A stretch of DNA of 52,858 bases from Verrucomicrobiales bacterium (GCA_016795505.1 JAEUHH010000114.1:1-52858); one strand, 5' to 3'; counted from the first letter of the stretch, positions 8,736 through 18,131 are shown. Numbers and translations are program-made. Notes: generated by a model from the letters alone, not told the origin.

Positions 8736-10568
8736 ATGAAAACCGATGCAACAGGGTATAATCGCCGATCCAACAGGGTTGGATCAGAACGTGGGACTGG
8801 CATCCTGCCAGTCGCTCCGCTGCTTGGGTGGATTGCAGCGACTGCGGCTTTCTTTTCTCTCCCGGTGCTGATTCCCTTCGCCGTCGCGGCCGTGGCGTCG
8901 AATCTCGCGCCATTCAAGGCCGAGTTTCCCGGTAAACGGACGATGGACCAGTCCGGCGGCGAGATTCCCGCAACGGCCCAGGCCTTCGCGCCATTTCAGG
9001 GACGAGTCGGAATCTCGTGGGACGACGATTTTCTCTACATGGAAAGCAACGGCCTACCGGATCACAACATGATGGTCGGCATCACCGCGTGGCAGCAGCA
9101 GGTGCCGCTGCCACAGCCCTATGTGGGCGGGAATGCCTGGCGGGTGCCGCTGCGGCCGGTGGTCGCCCTCGAGCCGGCCCTGATCAAGGGTCGCTTCCTG
9201 CGCGGAGCCATCGCCATCGCGGTGAATGGCATCCCGATCTTTAATCCGCAGAACAATCGCGGCGAAGTTTCCTATGAAATTGGGGAACTCGACCAGTGGG
9301 GCGGCCACTGCGGACGCGCCGACGATTATCATTACCACCTCGCACCGGTGCATCTGGAGGCGATCGTCGGCAAGGGCAAGCCGCTTGCCTACGGACTGGA
9401 TGGCTATCCCGTGCTCGGTTTGACCGAGGCCAATGGCCAGGCTCCGAGGAATCTGGACGAGTGCCACGGCCACGATCACGACGGCCTCGGCTATCATTAT
9501 CACGCGGCGACGAAGTATCCGTATGTCTTCGCGGGCTTTCGCGGCGAGGTGGTGGAGGCGGAGGGCCAGGTCGATCCGCAGCCCCGCGCCCAGGGCGTGC
9601 GCGAGGCTCTTCAGGCCCTGCGCGGCGCGGAGATCACGGGTTTCGAGAAGACGGGCGCCGATTCTTATCAGTTGAGTTATTCCGTGAATGGCGACAAGCG
9701 CGCGGTGCGCTATCAGATTGGGGAAGACGGGACCTTTCCCTTCGAGTTCGACAACGGCCGCGAAGGCGTGACCCGTGAGGTTTACCGCGTGCGTGCCGGT
9801 GGCGGCAGCGGCCGTCCTCCCGGTGGGATGGGCGGAGGTGGTCAGCGGCCCGATCCCCTGCTCGGCGCGCTGGATGCGAACCGAGACGGGATCATCGATT
9901 CCGAAGAGTTGTCCGACGCGGCCGCGAACCTTCGCGCGCTTGATCGCAATGGCGACGGCAGGCTCGATCGCGAGGAAGCCAGCGGTCGTCCCCCCGGTGG
10001 CGGTGGTGGAAAGAGCATGTCTCCCAACCGCGAAGACGGAGGTGCGGCGGCGAGGCCCGCGGCACCAGGCTTTTCCCTGTCCAGCCCGGCGATTGGCGAT
10101 GATGGTCGACTACCCGTGGAGTTCACCGGCGATGGCGACGGAGTGTCGCCGCCGCTGGCCTGGAAAGGGGTACCGTCCGGCACGAAAAGTTTCGCTTTGA
10201 TCATGGATCATCTCGCGCCGGGCGACGAAATGAAAAGCTACTGGGTAATGTGGGACATCCCCGCCGACACGACGAGCCTTCCCCAGAATGCCAAGGGCAT
10301 CGGGCAAGAGGGAGCAGGATTCCGCGGCCAAGCCGGTTATGAACCGCCGCATTCCCAGGGACCGGGCGACAAAACGTATGTGCTGCATCTGTATGCCCTA
10401 TCCGACGAAGTGAGACCCGCCGGATCGGTCGGTCGCGTGAGTCGAGAGGCATTGCTGGTGGCGATGGAAGGCAAGGTTCTCGGCCAGGCCGACCTCAGCG
10501 TGGTCTATGCCCGGCCCGAGGGAGCCGCCGGCGGGCCGCAAAAGGGAAAGGGTGGATCGAAACGGTGA
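8736..10568 (+). CDS. YHYH domain / EF-hand / PEBP (Raf-kinase-inhibitor-like) fusion protein
   Basis: This 610-aa protein shows, in order, a hydrophobic export segment (around residues 32-55) and a YHYH domain with YHYHLAP near 198 and GYHYHAATKYPYVF near 252. A Gly-rich linker follows, then two EF-hand loops (DANRDGIIDSEE and DRNGDGRLDREE, about 378-415) and a YbhB/YbcL-type PEBP domain from about 442 to near the end (SPPLAWKGVP, YALSDEV). PEBP proteins bind small anionic ligands; the role of YHYH domains is poorly known. The ATG at 8736 lies before two dispersed palindromes (8745-8785 and 8795-8813), so the first 26 or so codons are repeat-derived. A later non-ATG start is possible. It sits between the secreted unknown protein and the two-component genes. 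Confidence 0.85.
   Translation: MKTDATGYNRRSNRVGSERGTGILPVAPLLGWIAATAAFFSLPVLIPFAVAAVASNLAPFKAEFPGKRTMDQSGGEIPATAQAFAPFQGRVGISWDDDFLYMESNGLPDHNMMVGITAWQQQVPLPQPYVGGNAWRVPLRPVVALEPALIKGRFLRGAIAIAVNGIPIFNPQNNRGEVSYEIGELDQWGGHCGRADDYHYHLAPVHLEAIVGKGKPLAYGLDGYPVLGLTEANGQAPRNLDECHGHDHDGLGYHYHAATKYPYVFAGFRGEVVEAEGQVDPQPRAQGVREALQALRGAEITGFEKTGADSYQLSYSVNGDKRAVRYQIGEDGTFPFEFDNGREGVTREVYRVRAGGGSGRPPGGMGGGGQRPDPLLGALDANRDGIIDSEELSDAAANLRALDRNGDGRLDREEASGRPPGGGGGKSMSPNREDGGAAARPAAPGFSLSSPAIGDDGRLPVEFTGDGDGVSPPLAWKGVPSGTKSFALIMDHLAPGDEMKSYWVMWDIPADTTSLPQNAKGIGQEGAGFRGQAGYEPPHSQGPGDKTYVLHLYALSDEVRPAGSVGRVSREALLVAMEGKVLGQADLSVVYARPEGAAGGPQKGKGGSKR
8745..8785. repeat. Two units of the 22-bp palindromic family, inside a 5' coding region
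   Basis: GATGCAACAGGGTATAATC (8745-8763) and GATCCAACAGGGTTGGATC (8767-8785) are separated by GCC. The second is a perfect 8-bp stem (GATCCAAC/GTTGGATC) with an AGG loop. The first unit differs from the one at 3883 by a single base. The pair lies immediately after the ATG of the YHYH/PEBP gene and is read in frame. Confidence 0.9.
8795..8813. repeat. Perfect 8-bp-stem palindrome of a second family
   Basis: GACTGGCATCCTGCCAGTC pairs GACTGGCA with TGCCAGTC around a TCC loop. It directly follows the 22-bp palindrome pair and encodes a GILPV-type peptide in the YHYH/PEBP frame. A related motif (CCGGCAGGATGCCGG) is found at the sulfatase junction near 15104. Confidence 0.8.
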
Positions 10569-10622
10569 TTGCTTATTTTTTCTGAATCGGCTCCGGTTTG
10601 GGCGAGATTTGTCCTCAAATCC

Positions 10623-11294
10623 ATGCGCATCCTCGTCGTCGAAGACCAGCCGCAGATCGCCGGCTTCATCCGCTCCGGGCTGGAGGAGGCCGGCTTTGTC
10701 GTGATCGTTTCCCGCACTGGAGAGGAGGGCTACGAACTCGCCACGACGGAGTCCTTCGATGCCATGATCCTCGACATCATGCTGCCGGGACGCGACGGGC
10801 TCAGTGTCCTTCGCAGTCTCCGGCAACGGCATGTCACGCTGCCGATCGTGATCCTCACGGCGCGCAATGAATTGAACGAGCGGATCGAGGGACTCAACCT
10901 CGGCGCCGATGATTACCTGACGAAGCCTTTCTACGTCGAGGAACTGGTCGCCCGGCTTCAGGCTCTCCTGCGGCGAGCCTCGGGCGTGACGCTAAACATT
11001 CTCCAAGTGGGCGACCTCAGCCTCGACCTGATCACGCGCGAAGCAAAGCGGGCCAACCGACTGATCGAACTGAGCCAGCGCGAATTCTCGCTGCTCGAAT
11101 ACTTGATGCGATCGCCTGGGCGAGTCTTTTCACGCTCGCAGATTTCCGAGCATGTCTGGAACACTCACTTCGACACCGGGACGAACATGGTCGATGTGGC
11201 CATGACCCGGCTTCGCAAAAAAATCGAGGCGCCGGGGGAAAAGAAACTCATCGAAACGGTGCGGGGTGTCGGCTACCGACTCCGCCAATCCTGA
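10623..11294 (+). CDS. OmpR/PhoB-family response regulator
   Basis: A 223-aa two-domain regulator. The receiver domain (1-115) has the acidic pair E7 D8, the phospho-acceptor D51 (ILDIMLPGRDG) and K101 (TKPF). The C-terminal winged-helix DNA-binding domain ends in VRGVGYRLRQS, typical of OmpR/CusR/QseB proteins. It is followed after 9 bp by a histidine kinase gene, which is the standard arrangement. The ATG at 10623 starts directly with the first receiver strand (RILVVED). It lies 54 bp after the YHYH/PEBP gene and upstream of the double sulfatase, so it may control the surface proteins around it, which is inferred only from position. Confidence 0.93.
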   Translation: MRILVVEDQPQIAGFIRSGLEEAGFVVIVSRTGEEGYELATTESFDAMILDIMLPGRDGLSVLRSLRQRHVTLPIVILTARNELNERIEGLNLGADDYLTKPFYVEELVARLQALLRRASGVTLNILQVGDLSLDLITREAKRANRLIELSQREFSLLEYLMRSPGRVFSRSQISEHVWNTHFDTGTNMVDVAMTRLRKKIEAPGEKKLIETVRGVGYRLRQS

Positions 11295-11303
11295 CCCAAC
11301 GCG

Positions 11304-12761
11304 ATGCACTCCTTCCGCTGGCGCATTGCCCTGAGTTCGGCCCTGATATCGGGGCTCGTCGTGCTCGCCTTCGGCACGGTGGCGTGGTGGTCGCTGAACC
11401 GCGCGCGGATCGCCGATCTTGAGGCAGAGATGCGGCATTTCGGCTACCGGGTCACCCTGCGATCGGGCAGGAACATCGACGCCACCCGACTCGAGGGCTC
11501 GCTCACAGATGTCTTCGGCGCGGAGAAGGCCCGTCAACGATCGCTGATTCTGCTCGATGCGCAGGACGGGGAATTGGTGCGTTCGGCAGGATGGCCGGCC
11601 GGGCTCGATCCCTCCCGCTTTGTGCCCGGCACCGAGCCGCTCGATCCCCAGCCGCGCGACGAGGAAAGCCGGAGCCCGTCCGATCGGCCGGCCCCGCCGC
11701 CACGTGAGGTGATGGAGCCGCGCTTTTACCCAACGACATCGGGTGGGCGTGCCTTTCTCGTCGGGGCTTTCGCAAACCGCGAAACCAAACTCCTCCTCGC
11801 CGCGGATCTCGATCAGGTCGCTGGCGACATGCGCCAACTCCGCCGTGCCTTTCTCGTGGCGCTGCCGGGCGCGCTCCTGATCGTGGCGCTCGGCGCAGCC
11901 TTCGTGGCGTGGCGGGCCTTGCGTCCGGTGACCGCCTTGGGCGAGGACATGCGGAAGGTTTCGGCCCGGGCCCTCGACCAACGCCTCGAAGTGGCGGGGG
12001 CCGACCGCGAGTTCGCGGCGATCATCGGGAACTACAACGCCATGCTGGAGCGTCTTGAGCGCAGTTTCGACCAAGCGACCCGTTTCAGTGCCGACGCCTC
12101 GCACGAGTTGAAGACACCGCTCGCGGTGATGCAGGCGACCCTCGAAAGGTCCCTCCGCGACCACCCGGACGACGAGGCGACCCAGACCCTCGTCTCCCAA
12201 CTCCTCGAGCAGACCGGCCGGCAGCGGTCCATTCTCGAAAGCCTCCTCTTGCTCTCACGGGCGGATGCGGGCCGGCTCGAGATCAGCCCCGAGACGATCG
12301 ACCTCAGCGCCCTGCTCGAAACCTGGCTCGAGGACGCCAGCCTGCTCGCCGAGGAGCGGGACATCGTGGTGAAGAGTGAAATCGACTGCGGACTGGCCAC
12401 AAAGGCCGACCCGGTTCTCATGCAGCGCGTCGCGCACAACCTCTTTTCCAATGCCGTGAAATACAATCACGATGGCGGTGAGATCGTCTGCCGGCTTTTT
12501 CGAGAGGGATCGTGGATCGTGTGGACCGTGGCCAACACCGGCGATCCCGTGCCCGAGGCGGAGCGAGAGCGGGTCTTCGAACGCTTTTTCCGGGGAGAGA
12601 AAGCCAAGGCCACTGTGTCGGGAGAGACCGGGACCGGCCTGGGCCTCAGTCTCGCCCGGGAAATCGTAAACGCACACGGCGGGGAGATCGGGTTCGGGAT
12701 CGATGCCGCAGGCAGAAACGAGGTGCGGGTTCGGGTGCCTGCCCACATTTCATCCTCGTAA
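11304..12761 (+). CDS. Membrane sensor histidine kinase (HAMP/HisKA/HATPase_c)
   Basis: This 485-aa kinase has a first membrane segment at about 8-32, a periplasmic region of roughly 150 residues with a Pro/Arg-rich stretch, and a second membrane segment near 190-212 followed by HAMP. HisKA carries the phospho-accepting H267 (SHELKTP), and HATPase_c has an N box (NLFSNAVKYN) and a G box (TGTGLGLSLAREI). The overall plan matches the CusS/QseC class. The sensor domain has no metal-binding His/Cys cluster that I can see, so the signal is unknown. It is expected to phosphorylate D51 of the adjacent regulator. Confidence 0.92.
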   Translation: MHSFRWRIALSSALISGLVVLAFGTVAWWSLNRARIADLEAEMRHFGYRVTLRSGRNIDATRLEGSLTDVFGAEKARQRSLILLDAQDGELVRSAGWPAGLDPSRFVPGTEPLDPQPRDEESRSPSDRPAPPPREVMEPRFYPTTSGGRAFLVGAFANRETKLLLAADLDQVAGDMRQLRRAFLVALPGALLIVALGAAFVAWRALRPVTALGEDMRKVSARALDQRLEVAGADREFAAIIGNYNAMLERLERSFDQATRFSADASHELKTPLAVMQATLERSLRDHPDDEATQTLVSQLLEQTGRQRSILESLLLLSRADAGRLEISPETIDLSALLETWLEDASLLAEERDIVVKSEIDCGLATKADPVLMQRVAHNLFSNAVKYNHDGGEIVCRLFREGSWIVWTVANTGDPVPEAERERVFERFFRGEKAKATVSGETGTGLGLSLAREIVNAHGGEIGFGIDAAGRNEVRVRVPAHISSS

Positions 12762-12809
12762 TGCAGCTGTCATGTTGCAGACATCCACGCCGTGTTGATT
12801 CCGGTGACC

Positions 12810-15800
12810 ATGAAAATCTCCGCACTCTTCCTCCTCGTCCTTTTCAGCACAGGCTTCTCCATCGCCACCCCAGTCGAGCGGCCGAACATCGTTTTCCTTC
12901 TTTCGGATGACCAGGACTGGACCGGTCTCTCCGTCCAGATGCATCCGGATCTGCCGAATTCGAAGAGCGACTTCTATCGCACGCCGCATCTGGAGAAATT
13001 CGCCGCGCAGGGGATGCGTTTCAGCGCGGCTTACTCGCCCGCACCAGTGTGCTCACCCACCCGGATCAGCCTGCAAACCGGGATGAGTCCCGCCAAACTC
13101 GGCTGGACGAAGGCCGCGCCGGCCGAGGAGGGGCACAAACTCATCGAGGGTGCGAACCGCAAGTCGATCCGACCAGAGGAAACGACCGTCGCGGAGATGC
13201 TCAAGACGGAAGGCTACGCGACGGCACACTACGGGAAATGGCATCTCTCGGGCGGCGGTCCCGAGGCGCATGGGTATGACGAAAGCGACGGCGACACGGG
13301 CAATCGCGATGCCGATGCCCACGTGGACCCGAATCCGGTGGACATCTTCGGCATGACGGACCGCGCATCGGCGTTCATGGAAAAACAGAGCCGCGCCGGG
13401 AAGCCCTTCTACGTGCAGATGTCCTATTTCGCCCTGCATTTGCCGGAGAACGCGCTAAAGGCGACGCGGGCTTTTTACGATTCTCAGCCGCCTGGGAAGA
13501 TGCATTCCGACCCGGCGCGGGCGGCGATCACCACCGATCTCGACACGGGCGTGGGCCGCCTGCTGGAGTCGATCGATCGGCTTGGTTTGACGGGCAAGAC
13601 CTACGTGATCTACATGTCCGACAACGGCGCGGGCGGTGGAAAAGGCAACGGACGCCCGCTGACGGCGGGCAAGGGCGGCGTGTGGGAGGGCGGCATCCGC
13701 GTGCCGCTGATTGTGCGCGGCCCGGGAATCGAGGCGAATTCGTGGTGTCACCAGCGCGTGGTGGGCTACGACTTTTTTCCCACACTCTGCCGCTGGGCGG
13801 GAGTCACGAAGCCGCTGCCAGCGGGGATCGAAGGGGGCGATCTCACGCCGCTGATTTTCGAAGGCAGCCGGGAGCCGGTGAAGCGTCCGCACGAAGAGCT
13901 GGTCTTTCACTTTCCGCATTACCAGGGCGACACGCCGCATTCGGCGATTTACCTGGGCCGGCACAAGCTGCTGCATTTTTATGAGACGGGGGAGACCCAA
14001 TTGTTCGATCTGGACGCCGATCTCGGGGAAACCAGGGACCTTAGCCGTTCGCAGCCAGAGGTGGCGGCCGATTTGAAGCGCCGGCTCGACGCCTATCTCG
14101 CGGAAGTCGGCGCGTCGATGCCGAAGATGAATCCGACCTATGATCCCGCGAAGGAACCGGCCGGCAAAGGTGGCGGCGGGGGCAAAGGTGGAAAAGGCGG
14201 TGGCAAGGGCGGCATGAAAGGAAAAGGCGGTGGCGGAAAAGGCGGCGCGGCGATGGCGCCGGAGGGTGATGAGGATGCGCCCGCGCCTGCGCCGGCCGTT
14301 GCCCAAAACAATTCCGTCGTTCCGCCCGCGCCGACCACTCCGGAAATGAAAAAGGGCAGCTATTTTGAGATCGGTCAGGAGATCGACCGGCGCCTGCGCG
14401 AGCAAGAAGCCGCCGACACGGCCGATCCCAAGCCGGTTTCCCCGCCGGAGCCTCCCGCGCCGCCACCAATGACAGAACCCCGCAAGGGTGGTGGAGGCGG
14501 TGGCGGACCACGCAGCGTGCTGCTCACGGCCATCGACACGGATGGCGACCGCGAGATTTCGGATGCGGAGATGCGTGAAGCCGGCCGTAGATTGTTGGTA
14601 CTCGACCGGAACCAATCCGGACAGCTTGAAAGCGAGGAACTGGCCGCGGCATCCATCGGGCCAACCTCCATGCCAGCCCCTCAGCCAGCCTCGCCCGAGC
14701 CAGTGGCACCGGAGAACTGGCTCGCCGCAAACATCGATGCTCTGGATCTGAATGGCGACGGCGGGATCGACCGCGCCGAGCTGATGAACCAGGCGCGACT
14801 GGCTTTCGGCGCCTTCGACTCGAACGCGGATGGCGTCTTGAAGCGCGAGGAATATGCCGGGCGCCAGCCAAAGTCACCCATGGCGGCTTACCTCACGGGA
14901 AAGGTCGCCGGGATCGACGCGGACGGTAACGGCCTGCTCACCGCGAACGAATTCGCCGCCGCACTCACCAAGGAACTCGCCGCCGCCGACCGCGACGGCG
15001 ACGGAAAGGCAGCGGCCGCCGAATCAGCCCCCGTGGAAGCTGGCCATGTGGGACCGGCGTCCCGCCGGTCGGCAGAGACTCCGGGAGCCGGACCGGGGAT
15101 TGACCGGCAGGATGCCGGTTCCACGTTGCCTGGTCCCACGCGATCCGGCTCCAAGCCGCCCAATGTCGTCCTTTTCCTCATCGATGACATGGGCTGGCGC
15201 GACGTCGGGTTCGCGGGCAATCCCCACATCGATACCCCAAATTGCGACCGCCTCGCCCGAGAGGGCACCGTCTTCACCCAGGCTTACTCCAGCGCGCCCA
15301 ATTGCGCCCCGACCCGCGCCTGTCTCATGAGCGGCCAGTACACGCCCCGGCACGGCGTTTACACCGTGGTGGACGAACGGCATGCACCCGGATCTTTACA
15401 TCACAAGGTCCTCTCGACAGAGAGCCGCGCCGAACTGCCGACCGAATCGGTCACAATCGCCGAATCCTTTCGCGCCGGAGGTTATGCCACGGGCATGATC
15501 GGGATGTGGAATCTAGGTCGCGGCAACAGCGGTCCCTTCACGCCGATCGGTCAGGGATTCGAGGTGTTCAAGGAACCTAAGAGCCTGGGATTCGAGAAGG
15601 ACGCCTACCAGCGTGCCGACGGGGCCTATCTCAGCGATGAATTCACACGAGCCGGGATCGAATGGATGGATTCGAACCGTGACCGCCCCTTTTTCCTCTA
15701 CATGGCCTATCACGACGTGCACGCCCCCTACGATCCCAAACCGGAACTGGCCGAAAAATATCGGAAGAAAGCTGCCGAACTCGGCGTGGAGATCGATGCC

Positions 15801-16478
15801 GACCACGCCGCGACAGTCGAGGCTCTCGATCAGAACGTCGGACGCATTCTCGATTACCTCGACGAGCAGGGTCTCACCGAAAACACCATCGTCCTCTTCA
15901 CTTCGGACAACGGTGGCACCCGCCAATACACCGCGCCACTGAATGCGGGCAAGGGATCGCTCTACGAGGGCGGCATCCGCGTGCCGCTGGCGATTCGCGG
16001 TCCCGGCGTCCGCGCCGGCCACAGCTCGGCCGAGCCTGTGCTGACGATGGATTTCTACCCGACCCTGCTGGATTTCGCCGGATTGTCCCGCCCGAAGAAT
16101 CACATCCTTGATGGCGAGAGTTTGGCTTCCCTGCTCACTGGAAAGACGGAAAAGCTCCCGCGCGACCGGGCATTCTGGCATTTCCCATGTTACATCGGCG
16201 GTGGCGGTCCCAGCAGTGCGATGCGAAAGGGCGACTGGAAGATCATCGAGTTTTTCGAGACGCAAACAGTCGAAGTTTTCAATCTCGCCAAAGACCCCGG
16301 TGAACGGAACGATCTCAGCGGGTCCATGCCCGAAAAAGCCCGCGAACTGGCCGCCGATTTACACGCCTGGCAGACGGAAGTCGATGCGCCCCGTCCAACG
16401 GAAGCCAACCCGAATCACGATCCATCGGCCCAACCCAATCGTGGAAAGGGAAAAGGAAAAGGCGGCATGGCCCAGTGA
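12810..16478 (+). CDS. Tandem double sulfatase with Lys/Gly-rich linker and EF-hands
   Basis: This 1222-aa exported protein has a signal peptide (1-19) and a first sulfatase domain (about 24-445) with metal ligands D33/D34 and the formylglycine motif CSPTR at C81. A Lys/Gly-rich low-complexity linker (about 449-483) and a run of EF-hand loops (about 571-741, e.g. DTDGDREISDAE, DLNGDGGIDRAE, DADGNGLLTANE) follow. The second sulfatase domain (about 782-1205) has IDDMGW and CAPTR at C832. Each half is the size of a whole arylsulfatase-A-type enzyme, and both cysteines would need formylglycine-generating enzyme, not found here. A palindromic repeat (15048-15126) lies in frame between the EF-hands and the second enzyme. 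Substrates are probably sulfated polysaccharides, judged by family. The ATG at 12810 starts the signal peptide; a GTG six codons earlier is less likely. Confidence 0.9.
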   Translation: MKISALFLLVLFSTGFSIATPVERPNIVFLLSDDQDWTGLSVQMHPDLPNSKSDFYRTPHLEKFAAQGMRFSAAYSPAPVCSPTRISLQTGMSPAKLGWTKAAPAEEGHKLIEGANRKSIRPEETTVAEMLKTEGYATAHYGKWHLSGGGPEAHGYDESDGDTGNRDADAHVDPNPVDIFGMTDRASAFMEKQSRAGKPFYVQMSYFALHLPENALKATRAFYDSQPPGKMHSDPARAAITTDLDTGVGRLLESIDRLGLTGKTYVIYMSDNGAGGGKGNGRPLTAGKGGVWEGGIRVPLIVRGPGIEANSWCHQRVVGYDFFPTLCRWAGVTKPLPAGIEGGDLTPLIFEGSREPVKRPHEELVFHFPHYQGDTPHSAIYLGRHKLLHFYETGETQLFDLDADLGETRDLSRSQPEVAADLKRRLDAYLAEVGASMPKMNPTYDPAKEPAGKGGGGGKGGKGGGKGGMKGKGGGGKGGAAMAPEGDEDAPAPAPAVAQNNSVVPPAPTTPEMKKGSYFEIGQEIDRRLREQEAADTADPKPVSPPEPPAPPPMTEPRKGGGGGGGPRSVLLTAIDTDGDREISDAEMREAGRRLLVLDRNQSGQLESEELAAASIGPTSMPAPQPASPEPVAPENWLAANIDALDLNGDGGIDRAELMNQARLAFGAFDSNADGVLKREEYAGRQPKSPMAAYLTGKVAGIDADGNGLLTANEFAAALTKELAAADRDGDGKAAAAESAPVEAGHVGPASRRSAETPGAGPGIDRQDAGSTLPGPTRSGSKPPNVVLFLIDDMGWRDVGFAGNPHIDTPNCDRLAREGTVFTQAYSSAPNCAPTRACLMSGQYTPRHGVYTVVDERHAPGSLHHKVLSTESRAELPTESVTIAESFRAGGYATGMIGMWNLGRGNSGPFTPIGQGFEVFKEPKSLGFEKDAYQRADGAYLSDEFTRAGIEWMDSNRDRPFFLYMAYHDVHAPYDPKPELAEKYRKKAAELGVEIDADHAATVEALDQNVGRILDYLDEQGLTENTIVLFTSDNGGTRQYTAPLNAGKGSLYEGGIRVPLAIRGPGVRAGHSSAEPVLTMDFYPTLLDFAGLSRPKNHILDGESLASLLTGKTEKLPRDRAFWHFPCYIGGGGPSSAMRKGDWKIIEFFETQTVEVFNLAKDPGERNDLSGSMPEKARELAADLHAWQTEVDAPRPTEANPNHDPSAQPNRGKGKGKGGMAQ
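15048..15126. repeat. In-frame palindromic element at the sulfatase fusion junction
   Basis: Two self-complementary blocks lie about 35 bp apart: GACCGGCGTCCCGCCGGTC (15052-15070) and GACCGGCAGGATGCCGGTT (15102-15120). Each folds into a short hairpin, and their outer ends also pair. They are translated as a low-complexity linker just before the second sulfatase domain. The second block is related to the palindrome at 8795. Confidence 0.75.
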
Positions 16479-16620
16479 GGCCGCCGCCGTTTTCCCATCA
16501 AAGCCCATCCCATTCCCTGGCTCGACCCTACGGATTCCCGCCATCCGGCTCAGGGCTTGATAACTGTCCGTTTCGGAGGCAGTTTGAGGCTCACCTTGGT
16601 CCGGTCTCGAAATCGGGCTG

Positions 16621-16645
16621 AATGCCTGCGGGCCTTCCGGCATCC
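16621..16645. repeat. GATGCC/GGCATC-type palindrome upstream of the DUF1501 gene
   Basis: AATGCC and GGCATC flank a G+C-rich core (GCGGGCC). The ends resemble the GATGCCGCAGGCATC motif at 52600. It is a weak match and may be a degenerate copy of the terminal element. Confidence 0.35.
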
Positions 16646-16664
16646 ATCGTATGACCCTCTGAAC

Positions 16665-18131
16665 ATGAAAGCTCAAGCCAGTTCCCCAGAGACCGTCCAG
16701 CGGACCGATAAAGCCGCCCTTTTGGGCCAAACCCGCCGTCACTTCTTTGAGCGGTGTGGCGTCGGCCTGGGCTCGATCGCCCTGAGCCAGATGATGGCGG
16801 AGTCGGCTGTGAACCGGTCTGCCGAACCGATGGCGCCGCGTCACGGCCACCACCGGCCAAAGGCGAAGAACGTGATTTTCCTGTTCATGGCCGGCGGTCC
16901 GAGCCAGCTCGAACTGTTCGAGGACAAGCCGGTTCTGCGCGAGCATCACGGAAAATTGCCCCCCGAGTCGCTGGTCGCAGGCAAGCGCTTCGCCTTCCTA
17001 CCGAAGGGGGCGACCCTGCTCGGCCCCCAACGCACGTTCGGCCGCTACGGCGAATGCGGGATGACGATCGGGGATCTGCTACCCCATCACCGTCGCATCG
17101 TCGACGAGGTGACTTGGCTGCGCGGCATGAAGACCGACGTATTCAACCACGGGCCGGCCAAGCTGTTCATGAACAGCGGTTTCCAGGTGCCGGGCCGCCC
17201 GAGCATGGGATCGTGGGTCACCTACGGGCTGGGCAGCGATTCCAGCGATTTGCCGGGCTTTGTGGTGCTGCAAAGCGGTCCGCGTGGTCCACGGGCGGGA
17301 AATGCGCTCTGGTCGGCCGGCTTCCTGCCATCGAGCTACCAGGGCGTGCCCTTCCGCGGCACGGGCGATCCGATCCTGAACCTCGCCAGCCCGAAAGGCA
17401 TCGATGCCACGAAGCAGCGCGATTTCGTCGATGTTGTCGGCGCGCTGAATCGCGAGCGTCTCGGTGTGACCGGCGATCCTGAGATCGCCACCCGCATCGC
17501 GGCTTATGAGATGGCCTACCGCATGCAGTCCAGCGCACCGGAACTGATGGATCTGAGCGGCGAAAGCCAGGCCACGCTCGACCTCTACGGCGCCAAGCCG
17601 GGAGGCAACAGCTACGCGAACAACTGCCTGCTCGCCCGGCGCCTGATCGAACGCGGGGTGCGCTTCGTCCAGCTCTACCACACGAACTGGGATCACCACG
17701 GCGGCCCGACCGAAAATTTGAAGGAGCACCTGCCCGCCGTGTGCCGCGATGTGGACCAGGCCTCGGCAGCGCTGGTGCTGGATCTGAAACAGCGGGGCCT
17801 GCTCGAGGATACCGTCGTGATCTGGGGCGGTGAGTTCGGCCGCACGCCGATGGGCGAGGTCCGCGAGGGCGGCTCGGGTGGCCGCGACCATCACATCGAT
17901 GCCTTCACGATGTGGGTGGCCGGAGGAGGCTTCAAGGCCGGCTACATCCACGGGGCGTCAGACGACTTCGGCTATGAAGTGGTGGAGGGCAAAGTGCATG
18001 TCCATGACCTGCACGCGACCCTGCTCCACCAACTCGGCTTCGATCACGAGCGGCTCACGTTCCGCTTCCAAGGCCGGGATTTCCGTCTCACGGACATTCA
18101 CGGTCATGTCGTGAAGGATGTGCTGGTGTGA
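16665..18131 (+). CDS. DUF1501 protein, Tat-exported
   Basis: This 488-aa protein carries a twin-arginine signal near its start (TRRHFFERCGVGLG, R24 R25) followed by a hydrophobic stretch, so export of a folded protein is likely. The body matches DUF1501, a sulfatase-related alkaline-phosphatase-superfamily fold, with VIFLFMAGGPSQ near 66, NHGPAK, and WGGEFGRTPMGE in the C-terminal third. Such proteins usually sit beside DUF1549/1553 cytochrome-like proteins. Here that partner (4769) is eight kilobases upstream on the same strand, with regulators and a sulfatase between. The ATG at 16665 gives the expected short region before the Tat motif. Confidence 0.9.
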   Translation: MKAQASSPETVQRTDKAALLGQTRRHFFERCGVGLGSIALSQMMAESAVNRSAEPMAPRHGHHRPKAKNVIFLFMAGGPSQLELFEDKPVLREHHGKLPPESLVAGKRFAFLPKGATLLGPQRTFGRYGECGMTIGDLLPHHRRIVDEVTWLRGMKTDVFNHGPAKLFMNSGFQVPGRPSMGSWVTYGLGSDSSDLPGFVVLQSGPRGPRAGNALWSAGFLPSSYQGVPFRGTGDPILNLASPKGIDATKQRDFVDVVGALNRERLGVTGDPEIATRIAAYEMAYRMQSSAPELMDLSGESQATLDLYGAKPGGNSYANNCLLARRLIERGVRFVQLYHTNWDHHGGPTENLKEHLPAVCRDVDQASAALVLDLKQRGLLEDTVVIWGGEFGRTPMGEVREGGSGGRDHHIDAFTMWVAGGGFKAGYIHGASDDFGYEVVEGKVHVHDLHATLLHQLGFDHERLTFRFQGRDFRLTDIHGHVVKDVLV

